From Archangium violaceum (GTDB lineage: Bacteria; Myxococcota; Myxococcia; Myxococcales; Myxococcaceae), in the NCBI RefSeq assembly GCF_016887565.1, contig NZ_CP069396.1, forward strand, positions 1,763,001-1,827,000: DNA of 64,000 nucleotides, read 5' to 3'. Below are positions 28,803 through 37,168 of this stretch, piece by piece. How positions within the stretch are numbered: the stretch's first letter is position 1; the number at the start of each line of letters is the position of its first letter. The notes beneath the pieces are model-generated. The model made no database searches, was not told the origin of the DNA, and saw only the letters and a program-made list of their open reading frames with translations. The position numbers and the translations under genes are program-made.

Positions 28803-30605
28803 TCAGTCACCGCCCCCGCGCGAGTACAGGTGCTCGATGACCTGTGCATAGTGTTCGTTGACGATGTGGCGCCGTACCTTGAGCGACGGCGTCAGCTCGT
28901 TGCGCTCGATGGTGAAGTCGTGGGGGAGGATGACGAACTTGCGGATGGACTCCGCGCGCGACACCGTGCGGTTGGCGGCCTCGATGGCCTGGCTCACCTC
29001 CGCGCGCAGCGTGGCGTCCTCCACCAGTGACTCCAGCGACTGCCCGGTCTTGCCATGCTTCCGGGCCCAGTTGTTGAAGGCGCCGGTGTCGATGGTGACG
29101 AGCGCCGCGACGAAGGGCTTGCCCTCGCCCACCACCATGGCCTGACTGACCAGCGGGTGCTCGCGGATGCGGTCCTCGAGCGGCCCCGGCGCCACGTTCT
29201 TGCCGGCCGCGGTGACGAGGATCTCCTTCTTGCGGCCGGTGATGCGCAGGTAACCCTGCTCGTCCAGGCTCCCGAGGTCTCCCGTCTGCAACCAGCCGTC
29301 CGGGGTGAACGCGCGCTGCGTGGCCTCCGGGTTGTGCCAGTAGCCGTGGAAGACCTGGGGCCCCTTCACGAGGATCTCCCCATCGTCCGCGATGCGCACG
29401 GTGGTGCCGGGCAGCGGCTGGCCCACCGTTCCGATGCGGTTGGCGTCGGCGGCGTTGATGGTCAGCACGGGGCTCGTCTCGGTCATGCCGTAGCCCTCGA
29501 ACGCCTTCACGCCCATGCCGTTGTAGAAGTGGTTCAGCCACTCGGGCAGCGGCCCTCCACCCGACACGATGAAGCGCACCTGCCCGCCGAGCACCTCGCG
29601 GAGCTTGCGGTACACGAGCCGATCGAACAGCGCGTGTTGCAGCCGGGTCGTCAGGGCGGCGCGGCCCGCGGAGCGCTCGCGCGAGGATTGGATGGCCACC
29701 TTGTGGGCGAGGCCGAACACCCGGCCCCGTCCCGCGTGCTCGGCCTTCTGCTGCGCCGTCTGGAACACCTTCTCCAGCACGCGCGGCACCGTGCCGAACC
29801 AGGTGGGCCGCACCATGGCCAGCTCCTCGGTCAGCTTGCCGGGGCTGGTGGCGAAGGCCACCACGTTGCCCTTCTCCACCGCCGCCAGGAAGAGGATCTT
29901 CGCCAGCGCGTGGGCGAGCGGGAGGAACAGGAATGTCCGGTCCTGCTCGGTGAGGACGCTGCCCGTGTGGGCCATCACCTGCAGGGCATTCACCCGGATG
30001 TTGCCGTGAGTGAGCTCGCAGCCCCGGGGCCGCCCCGTGGTGCCCGAGGTGTAGATGAGGGTGGCCAGGCGGTCGGTGCGCAGCTGGGACAGACGCTCGT
30101 CCAGACGGGACTCGTCGACCGCGTCCCCGAGCTGCTGGAGGTGCTCCAACGCCGCCTGGTCGATGACGAAGGTGTGGCGGCAGGCCGGGAGCCGGTCCGC
30201 GGACTGGCGGTAGAGCGCGTGCAGGGCGTCGGTCTCGAAGAACGCCCCCAACGCCTCGCTGTCCTTGAGGATCCACTCCACCTGGTCGGCGGAGGAGGTC
30301 TCGTAGATGGGCACCGTGGTGGCCCCGGCGGCCAGGATGGCGTAGTCGAGCAGCACCCACTCGACGCGCGTCTTGGACATCAGGGCGATGCGCTGACCCG
30401 GCTCGACCCCGAGGGAGATCAACCCCCGGGCGATCCGGCGCACGGTGCGGACGATGTCCGCGGCGGTGAGGGACTCGAACCGGTCTCCGGCACGGCGCGA
30501 GAACAGCGGCTTCGTCGGGTTGCGGCGCGCGTGCTCCAGGAGGGGCTGGAGCAGGTGTGCATCCGGCGCGAGCGTGACCTGTTGCTGTCCTTGGAACTCC
30601 TTCAT
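28803..30605 (-). CDS. Long-chain acyl-CoA synthetase (AMP-forming)
   Basis: About 600 residues. It activates fatty acids to acyl-CoA through an acyl-adenylate. The adenylate-forming motifs are LIYTSGTTGRPRGCELTHGN (P-loop), YGMTETSPVLT, DGWLQTGDLGSLDEQGYLRITGRKKEILVTAAGKNVAP and the C-terminal ELTPSLKVRR with the catalytic Lys. The ATG at 30605 is preferred because GGGAG lies seven bases upstream; an in-frame ATG at 30623 would add six residues but lacks a ribosome binding site. It is divergent from the WGR gene at 30757. It would supply acetyl-CoA for the glyoxylate shunt or serve lipid synthesis. Confidence 0.93.
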   Translation of the reverse strand: MKEFQGQQQVTLAPDAHLLQPLLEHARRNPTKPLFSRRAGDRFESLTAADIVRTVRRIARGLISLGVEPGQRIALMSKTRVEWVLLDYAILAAGATTVPIYETSSADQVEWILKDSEALGAFFETDALHALYRQSADRLPACRHTFVIDQAALEHLQQLGDAVDESRLDERLSQLRTDRLATLIYTSGTTGRPRGCELTHGNIRVNALQVMAHTGSVLTEQDRTFLFLPLAHALAKILFLAAVEKGNVVAFATSPGKLTEELAMVRPTWFGTVPRVLEKVFQTAQQKAEHAGRGRVFGLAHKVAIQSSRERSAGRAALTTRLQHALFDRLVYRKLREVLGGQVRFIVSGGGPLPEWLNHFYNGMGVKAFEGYGMTETSPVLTINAADANRIGTVGQPLPGTTVRIADDGEILVKGPQVFHGYWHNPEATQRAFTPDGWLQTGDLGSLDEQGYLRITGRKKEILVTAAGKNVAPGPLEDRIREHPLVSQAMVVGEGKPFVAALVTIDTGAFNNWARKHGKTGQSLESLVEDATLRAEVSQAIEAANRTVSRAESIRKFVILPHDFTIERNELTPSLKVRRHIVNEHYAQVIEHLYSRGGGD

Positions 30606-30756
30606 CTGCGTGCTCCCACTCATAGAGGCGGCGCAAGGTAGGCGATTCCAAGGGGCGCGACCACGATTCGCTGCGCCCGGTGTCGGGTGTACCTCTTCCG
30701 TGTTGTCAGTCCCTCGGACTACTCTGTGCGTACTGCGCCGGTGGGGAGACCTGAGA

Positions 30757-32181
30757 ATGGCCGAGGAACGGACGTACCTGGAGCTGTCGGAGGATGGCGG
30801 TGGCTCGCACAAGTTCTACGAGGTGAAGCTGGAGGGCACCTCCCTCACCGTTCGCTACGGCCGTATTGGCGACAAGGGCCAGACGCAGGTTTCCCAATTC
30901 CCGACTCCCGAGAAGGCGCTCGCCGAGGCCCGGAAGAAGATCAACGAGAAGGTCCGCAAGGGCTATGCCCCCGCCGTCATGGGCGCGCGCCAGAAGCGCA
31001 CCGTCACCCGCCGGGAGATGACCAGCGGCCGCTCCACCGCGACGCAGGCCCCGCTGCTCTGGAAGTTCAACTCTGGCGACCGCGCCTTCGGCATCTTCGT
31101 GGACGACTCGCGCTGCTGGGTGGGCAACGAGAGCGGCTCCATCTATTCGGTGGACCACGAAGGCCGCACGCTGTCCCAGTTCCGCCTCGCGGATGGGGTG
31201 AAGTGCATCGTCGCCGATGACCGCTGGCTCTACGCCGGGTGCGATGACGGCCGCGTCTATGACCTCGGCGGCAAGGTGCCGCGCGTGGCCTATGCCATCT
31301 CGGACGACGTGGACATCTTCTGGCTGGACATCAAGGACGGCGTGCTCGGCGTGTCCGACGCGGGCGGCAAGCTCACCGCCATCAACCACGAGGACGAGTC
31401 CCAGTGGGTGAAGCAGAGCATCGGCACCCACGGGTGGATGGTGCGCTGCGACGAGCTGGGCATGTACCACGGCCACGGGCGCGGCCTGACCATGTACGAC
31501 TGGGAGGACGGCCGGGAAATCTGGCACCGCCCCACCCAGGGCAACGTGCTGTTCGGCTGGCAGGAGGAGTCCTCGCTCTACGCGTGCACCAACCTGGGCT
31601 TCGTGCACCGCTTCTCGAAGAAGGGGGACGCGGGGCCCGTCATGCAGTGCGACGCGGCGGTGTTCTCCTGCGCCGCGGTGGATGACGGCCGGTACGTCTT
31701 CGCTGGCGACAACATGTCCAGCGTCTACTGCTTCAACGACAAGGGCGAGCGGCTCTGGAAGCTGTCCACGGGGTGCGGCTCGGCCTTCTCCATGCAGTTC
31801 TTCGACAACCGGCTCTACCTCGTCACCACCGAGGGCGTGATGGCCTGCATCGACGCGAGCGAGAAGGCCATCCAGGCCGCGCAGTCTGGTGCGCTGCCGA
31901 AGGCCCGCGACATCCAGGCGCCGAAGCCCGTGGCCGCCGTCCCCGCCGGCACCGTGGAGACGACGCGCGAGGCGGGCAAGGGCGTCATCGTGGAGTGCTA
32001 CCAGGACGGCGCGCAGCTGCGCGTGCGCGTGGTGTCCCCCGGCTACCACTCCGACTGGCACGTGCAGTTCCCCAAGGACATCCGCCAGGCGGGCAGCCGC
32101 TACGTGGTGGAGGGCGTCCACGAGTCCGCGCGCGGTGGCTTCTACCGCGCCCATGGCGACATCCGCAGGCTGGTGAGCTGA
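30757..32181 (+). CDS. WGR-domain protein with PQQ-like beta-propeller
   Basis: 474 residues from the ATG at 30757 with GGGGAG nine bases upstream. Residues 1-75 form a WGR domain (SHKFYEVKLEGTSLTVRYGRIGDKGQTQVSQFPTPEKALAEA), the module that in PARP enzymes binds DNA ends. Residues ~100-400 are beta-propeller blades (FGIFVDDSRCWVGNESGSIYSVDHEG, YVFAGDNMSSVYCFNDKGERLWKL) and the C-terminal ~60 residues add a small domain (VIVECYQDGAQLRVRVVSPGY). There is no PARP catalytic domain. It is the first gene of a tight block: the next WGR gene starts one base after its stop. It probably binds nucleic acid and acts as a sensor or scaffold. Confidence 0.85.
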   Translation: MAEERTYLELSEDGGGSHKFYEVKLEGTSLTVRYGRIGDKGQTQVSQFPTPEKALAEARKKINEKVRKGYAPAVMGARQKRTVTRREMTSGRSTATQAPLLWKFNSGDRAFGIFVDDSRCWVGNESGSIYSVDHEGRTLSQFRLADGVKCIVADDRWLYAGCDDGRVYDLGGKVPRVAYAISDDVDIFWLDIKDGVLGVSDAGGKLTAINHEDESQWVKQSIGTHGWMVRCDELGMYHGHGRGLTMYDWEDGREIWHRPTQGNVLFGWQEESSLYACTNLGFVHRFSKKGDAGPVMQCDAAVFSCAAVDDGRYVFAGDNMSSVYCFNDKGERLWKLSTGCGSAFSMQFFDNRLYLVTTEGVMACIDASEKAIQAAQSGALPKARDIQAPKPVAAVPAGTVETTREAGKGVIVECYQDGAQLRVRVVSPGYHSDWHVQFPKDIRQAGSRYVVEGVHESARGGFYRAHGDIRRLVS

Positions 32182-32182
32182 C

Positions 32183-35100
32183 GTGAAACTGCTCGAGCAG
32201 GTGGTGCTGGTCTTCCAGGAGGGCAAGAGCGACAAGGTGTACGAGGTGGACCTGCTGGAGGTCTCCCCGGGCCAGTGCGTGGTGAACTTCCGCTACGGGC
32301 GGCGGGGCACCTCGCTGAAGGACGGCTCGAAGACGTCCGTGCCCGTACCCCAGGCCGAGGCCAGGCGCGTCTTCGACAAGCTCGTCCAGTCCAAGCTGGA
32401 CTCGGGCTACATGCGCGGCGGTGCGCCCGGCACGCCGGTGGCTCCGCCCGCTCCTCGTGCGCCCGCGCCGCCGCCTCCGAAGGAGGAGGCCCCGGCCGGC
32501 CTGTCGCCCCGTGAGAGCACCCTCCTGCGGCAGCTCCAGCAGGAGACCAGCGCCCGGCAGTGGTTCCGCCGCGCCGACGTGCGTGCCCAGCCCCGCGACC
32601 TGGAGCGCGTCATCTGGCGCGTGGGCGAGCTGCGCCTGCGCGCCGCCGAGCCCTTGCTGCTGCCCCTGTTGGAGCGGGCCAAGCCGCTGCGCGCCTACTG
32701 CATCGCCGCGGCCCTGGGGCGCGTGGGCTCGGAGGCCTCGGTGTCCGCGCTGGGACGGCTGTACGGGGAGTCCTCCACGCCGGACATGGTGCGCCGCATG
32801 GCCACCGAGGCGCTGCTTCAGCTCTCCGACGAGGCCACCCGCGCCGACTTCCGCCGGGACGTGCTGGAGAAGCTGCCCCCCGCGCTGAGGGAGCCGGCTC
32901 GGGGTGGGGACGCGGAGGTCTTCGGCAAGGCACTCGACGCGCACCTCGCCTCCGGCAGGGCGGACGCGTGCAATGTCCTCGAGCCCCTCTACCTGGTGGA
33001 CTCGGAGACGGTGCGGCCCGCGCTCCTGCGCGTGCTGCGCACGGTGCCCTTCTCCCTGGACTCGGTGCGCGTGCTGCGCCACCTCTTCAAGGCGGCCGAG
33101 TACCGGTACGACGGCGAGGTGTTCGGCCTCATCGCCTGGCGCTACGAGAAGGAGTTCCCGCTCCGGGGCGGAAGGCCACGCGCCTTCTCCCGCGATACGC
33201 GCACGTTCCTCCGGCGCCGCGTGTGGCGCACGCTGCGCCGCCTGGGCGAGCTGGAGAGCCCGGACTTCGTGAAGATGGCGGTGGGCGTGCTGCTCGCCTT
33301 CAGTGACACGGACGCGGAAACCCCTCGCTCCACGGGCTGGGGCCAGTACCAGGAGCACTGGGATGCCTGGTCGTACTATTGGGCCTTCAGCCACCTGCTG
33401 TACGGCGAGAGCCCTCGCTACGAGCCGGTGAAGAACAAGCTCGCCTTCCACTGCAAGGGCGCGTACCGGCCCGGGGCGGCGGCACCGGAGACCCGCGAGG
33501 AGTCCTTCCCCCGGCTGTGGGAGCGCACGCCGGAGGGCCTCCTGCACCTGCTGGACGAGAGCCGGTGTGCCCCGGTGCACGCGTTCGCCGCCCGTGCGCT
33601 GCGCGCCTGCCCGGACTTCCTCGCGCGGCTCGACGTGGACGCGCTGGCCATGATGTTGGAGCGTCCCTACGAGCCCACCGCGCGCCTCGGCTTCGAGCTG
33701 GCCTCGAAGCGGCTGGACGCGAAGCGCGAGCCCCGGGCGCTGCTGCTCGCGGTGGCGCGGGCCTCGTACGTGCCCGCGCGCCAGCAGGCCTTCCGGTGGA
33801 TGGACGAGGTGCGCCACGCGCTCGCCGGGGACAGCGGGTTCCTCGCGGGGCTGGCCACCGCGCCGCATGCTGACACCCGCGCCTATGTCGCCAACCTCGT
33901 GCGAGGCTCCGTGCTCTCCGCGCAGGTGGTGCAGGCGCTCGTGGGCCGGCTGGTGGCGGCGCTGCTGTCCATGAAGAAGGAGGACGGCCCGCTGGCCGTG
34001 GACGTGGGCCGCGTGGTGCTCGCCGCGCTGGGGCCGGGCTCCCGCGCGGTGGGGTTGGAGGTGGTGCGCGACCTGCTCTCCCACCCGGTGCCCGAGGTGC
34101 AGGAGCTCGGCGGCGAATTGCTGCTGCGCCGCGACCCGCGTACCGAGCCCGTGCCGGACGAGCTGCTCCACCTGTTGCTCCAGGCGGAGCACGCGCCACT
34201 GCGGGCCCTCGGCCTGCGGCTGCTCGCGCTCCTCGCCGAGTCCGAGCCCGCGCTGCTCGCCCAGGAGGCGCTCCTCACGCGCCTGGCCACCAGCCACGAG
34301 CCGGACGTGCGCGCCGCGGTGCGCCCGCTGCTGGGGCGGCTCCTCGCGGCGAGTCCCGCCGCCGGGGCGCGGGTGGTGGAGGTGCTGCTGGCCGCGTTGC
34401 TGCGCCGCCGCCTGCCCGAGGGCGTGCCGGCCCATGTGGCCGAGGTCCTCTCCGGAGAGCTGGCCCCGGCGCTGGCCCTGTTGCCCGCGGAGACGGTGTG
34501 GCGGTTGCTCGAGTCCGAGGACACCGCGGCGCAGGGGTTGGGCGGAGAGCTGCTCGCCCGCCGGAGCGCGGAGCTGACGGTGGACGTGCCGCGCGCGGTG
34601 AAGCTCGCCGGGCATGACGTGCTGGCGGTGCGCGAGTGGGCCTGGCGCTGGCTGGAGGACCATGTCCCCGAGGTGCGCGCGGAGCTGTCCACGGCGGTGG
34701 GCCTGCTGGACTCGCGCTGGGATGACGCGCGGGCCTTCGGCTTCCGCTACTTCCGCGAGCGCTTCGCCCCGGAGGACTACTCGCTGGAGGTGCTCGTCTC
34801 CATCGCGGACAGCGTGCGCAAGGACGTGCAGGCCTTCGGGCGGGACATGCTCACGCGCTCCTTCCGCGAGGAGGACGGGCCGGAGCTGCTGCTGCGCCTG
34901 TCCGAGCACCCCGCGCCCGCGGTGCAGCTCTTCGCCACCAACTACCTGGAGCGCTTCGCCAGCGGCAAGCCGGCCCTGGTGGAGAAGCTGGTGCCGTACT
35001 TCATCCGGGTGCTGAGCCAGGTGAACCGGGGCCGTGTGGCGCGCCAGCGGGTGCTGGGTTTCCTCCAGCGCGAGGGCCGGGGCACCGAGGCGGGTGGCCG

Positions 35101-35254
35101 CATGGCCATGGAGGTTCTGCACCGGATGTCAGCCACCATTGCTATAGAGCATCGCGCCGCGGCGCTGGAGGCGATGCTGTCCATCGCGAAGGCGCAGCCG
35201 TCCGTCTCCCTGCCCTTCCACATCCGTCCGGTGGAGGTCCGCCGTGCAGTTTGA
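32183..35254 (+). CDS. WGR-domain HEAT-repeat protein
   Basis: 1023 residues from a GTG one base after the preceding stop. The N-terminal ~80 residues are a second WGR domain (GKSDKVYEVDLLEVSPGQCVVNFRYGRRGTSLKDGSKT). A Pro-rich linker follows, then a very long alpha-solenoid of HEAT-like repeats (LRLRAAEPLLLPLLERAKPLRAYCIAAALGRVGSEASVSALGRLYG, and further units to the end). No catalytic motif is visible. It overlaps the start of the SWIM gene by 11 bases. Related WGR-HEAT proteins occur in predicted bacterial conflict or ternary systems; the exact function is unknown. It is likely a scaffold that binds nucleic acid ends through WGR and partners through the solenoid. Confidence 0.82.
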   Translation: MKLLEQVVLVFQEGKSDKVYEVDLLEVSPGQCVVNFRYGRRGTSLKDGSKTSVPVPQAEARRVFDKLVQSKLDSGYMRGGAPGTPVAPPAPRAPAPPPPKEEAPAGLSPRESTLLRQLQQETSARQWFRRADVRAQPRDLERVIWRVGELRLRAAEPLLLPLLERAKPLRAYCIAAALGRVGSEASVSALGRLYGESSTPDMVRRMATEALLQLSDEATRADFRRDVLEKLPPALREPARGGDAEVFGKALDAHLASGRADACNVLEPLYLVDSETVRPALLRVLRTVPFSLDSVRVLRHLFKAAEYRYDGEVFGLIAWRYEKEFPLRGGRPRAFSRDTRTFLRRRVWRTLRRLGELESPDFVKMAVGVLLAFSDTDAETPRSTGWGQYQEHWDAWSYYWAFSHLLYGESPRYEPVKNKLAFHCKGAYRPGAAAPETREESFPRLWERTPEGLLHLLDESRCAPVHAFAARALRACPDFLARLDVDALAMMLERPYEPTARLGFELASKRLDAKREPRALLLAVARASYVPARQQAFRWMDEVRHALAGDSGFLAGLATAPHADTRAYVANLVRGSVLSAQVVQALVGRLVAALLSMKKEDGPLAVDVGRVVLAALGPGSRAVGLEVVRDLLSHPVPEVQELGGELLLRRDPRTEPVPDELLHLLLQAEHAPLRALGLRLLALLAESEPALLAQEALLTRLATSHEPDVRAAVRPLLGRLLAASPAAGARVVEVLLAALLRRRLPEGVPAHVAEVLSGELAPALALLPAETVWRLLESEDTAAQGLGGELLARRSAELTVDVPRAVKLAGHDVLAVREWAWRWLEDHVPEVRAELSTAVGLLDSRWDDARAFGFRYFRERFAPEDYSLEVLVSIADSVRKDVQAFGRDMLTRSFREEDGPELLLRLSEHPAPAVQLFATNYLERFASGKPALVEKLVPYFIRVLSQVNRGRVARQRVLGFLQREGRGTEAGGRMAMEVLHRMSATIAIEHRAAALEAMLSIAKAQPSVSLPFHIRPVEVRRAV

Positions 35255-36890
35255 GTACTCCTTCGCGGGCAACACCGCGGTGCAGCACCGGGGTGACCGG
35301 ACCGAGCTGTCCTTCGCACCGGACCTCAAGCGCGAGCCCACCTTCTTCACCGGGGAGCTGCGCCAGAACGTGGCCTTCCGCGAGGCCATCTCCGCGCTCC
35401 ACGACGTGGTGGTGTCGGACCTGCGCTTCAAGCCCAAGGACAAGACGGCCTACAAGGCCTGGGCCGCGCAGCAGGAGGAGGCGGACCTGGCGGCCATCGC
35501 CTCGCAGCGGCAGGCCACGGCCAGCCGGCTCAAGGCCCTGCGCGAGGAGCTCACCGCGCTGGAGAAGCAGAGCGCGGCGCGCATGCAGCCCTTCTGGGAT
35601 GCGCGCGCGCGCTACTTCAAGTTCCTCTACGAGAAGCACCGGGACTTGTGGTTCGTGTACGACCCGGTCATCACCATCCACCCGGACGAGTGCTTCTTCG
35701 AGTGCTTCAGCCAGGACGAGTCCACCTACGGCCGGCTCGGCGCCAGCTACGAGGTGTTCCAGAACATCGGTGACTTCTCCTGCGGCACGACGAACGTCGA
35801 CTACTCGGAGCCGCTGTACGACGAGTTCCAGAAGATCCGCTCCTACAAGCAGACGCGCTTCGAGGTGGACCCGAGCGGCTTCACCACGCGCACGGGCACG
35901 GACGCGGCGTACAAGGAGGTGAAGATCGACCTCCCGGACTCGTGGGTGCGCGGCTTCCTGCAGGTGAACTCGGCGATGGCCCTGCCGACGGTGCGCTTCA
36001 CGCTGCACCCCATGGACGTGCACAACTTCCTCGTCGTGCTCAAGCGGCACAAGGAGAAGAAGGGGCCGCGCTCCATGCGCTACAAGCTGGCGCCGGGGCA
36101 GCCGGTGAAGGTGGTCTTCGAGCCGTGGGGCACGGAGGTCGTCTGCCGTCGCTCGGTGTACGAGGGCGAGGGCACGCACGACATCCGCGTGTGGGGCCGC
36201 CGGCGGCTCGGGGTGCTGGAGCGGCTGCTCCCGGTGGCCCGGCGCTTCACCGTGCACCTGCTGGGCACGGGGCTGCCGTCCTTCTACGTGGCGGACCTGG
36301 GCGACCTGTCCTTCACCCTGGGCCTGTCCGGGTGGACGGCCAATGACTGGTCCACCGCGGGCAACTTCGACCTGATGGCGCCGCGCGGGCAGGTGGACGA
36401 GCTCACCCGCCGCCGCGTCTTCGACGCGCTCAAGGAGACGTGGTCCGCCAGGCCCGAGGCGCTGGCCTCGAAGCTGGGGTTGGAGCGGGGCACGGTGCTC
36501 GGCGCGCTGTCGGCCTGGACGCAGGCGGGGCGGGCCATCTGGGACCTGAACAAGGGCGTGTACCGGGCGCGCGAGCTGAGCCGCGAGCCGCTGCCGGTGG
36601 ACAAGCTGCGCTTCTCCAACGAGCGCGAGGAGCGCGCCACGCGCTTCCTGGACGCGAGGGCGGTGCACGTGCAGGCCAGGCCCTCCAGCGTGGACGGCTC
36701 GCTGGAGCTGAGCGGCACGGTGAAGGAGGGCGAGAAGGTGCTCCGTCCCTCTTTGCGGCTCGATGGGGACCAGCGTATGGTTTCAGGCGAGTGCACGTGC
36801 AACTTCTTCCAGCAGAACAAGTTGTTCCGGGGGCCGTGCGAGCACCTGCTCGCGCTGCGGCTCCAGCACTCACGGGTGTCTCGCACATGA
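35244..36890 (+). CDS. SWIM zinc-finger protein
   Basis: 548 residues from a GTG inside the previous gene. The C-terminus carries a SWIM finger: CTC, a spacer, then CEH (CxCxnCxH), as in proteins that bind DNA or partners in recombination and conflict systems. The rest is unassigned. It contains a coiled coil (EEADLAAIASQRQATASRLKALREELTALEKQ), an aromatic alpha/beta region (DLWFVYDPVITIHPDECFFECF) and a winged-helix-like part (TRRRVFDALKETWSARPEALASKLGLERGTVLGALSAWTQAG). Its stop codon is the first triplet of the retron RNA's left arm, so the gene and the retron are physically joined. Confidence 0.82.
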   Translation: MQFEYSFAGNTAVQHRGDRTELSFAPDLKREPTFFTGELRQNVAFREAISALHDVVVSDLRFKPKDKTAYKAWAAQQEEADLAAIASQRQATASRLKALREELTALEKQSAARMQPFWDARARYFKFLYEKHRDLWFVYDPVITIHPDECFFECFSQDESTYGRLGASYEVFQNIGDFSCGTTNVDYSEPLYDEFQKIRSYKQTRFEVDPSGFTTRTGTDAAYKEVKIDLPDSWVRGFLQVNSAMALPTVRFTLHPMDVHNFLVVLKRHKEKKGPRSMRYKLAPGQPVKVVFEPWGTEVVCRRSVYEGEGTHDIRVWGRRRLGVLERLLPVARRFTVHLLGTGLPSFYVADLGDLSFTLGLSGWTANDWSTAGNFDLMAPRGQVDELTRRRVFDALKETWSARPEALASKLGLERGTVLGALSAWTQAGRAIWDLNKGVYRARELSREPLPVDKLRFSNEREERATRFLDARAVHVQARPSSVDGSLELSGTVKEGEKVLRPSLRLDGDQRMVSGECTCNFFQQNKLFRGPCEHLLALRLQHSRVSRT

Positions 36891-37158
36891 GAGAGGAGAG
36901 GGTCCGCGCACGCGGCGGTCAGGGGGCAGTACCTTGCAACCCGGACGGTGTTTCGCCGTCCATGCCTCATGGCCTGTCATGCATCACTGGCCCGCTCTTT
37001 ACTGTGCGCGGCCTCCCTCCCTGTCGCCGCAGCGATGTCGACCTCGTCGGTCCTGCGCGCGACAGGGAGGGGGCCGCGCTTGAGTTGAGACGGTCCAGTC
37101 CCGAGAGCAGTACGAAGGTGCTCTCTGACCGCCGCGTGGACGGACCCTCCCTCTCTCA
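36888..37158 (+). ncRNA. Retron msr-msd RNA (Mx162/Sa163-like)
   Basis: Long inverted repeats a1 (36888-36922) and a2 (37125-37158) pair over ~34 bases with two mismatches and one bulge. This is the outer stem from which the branched msDNA is primed. Inside a1 lie small msr hairpins: GGACGG/CCGTCC at 36943-36961 and GGCC/GGCC at 36971-36992. The msd part contains a large hairpin: left arm 37006-37027 (GCGCGGCC then TCCCTCCCTGTCGC) and right arm 37059-37079, extended by CGCAG/CTGCG around a short loop. The reverse transcriptase starts ten bases after a2. The layout matches the myxobacterial retrons whose msDNA is about 160 nt. The branching G should lie just after a1 but I do not fix it. Confidence 0.92.
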
Positions 37159-37168
37159 CTGACCCGCC

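Noticed and set aside
31985-35122. A 1045-codon minus-strand frame
   Set aside because: Shadow of the WGR-HEAT gene on the plus strand, rich in His, Arg, Gln and Leu without any motif.
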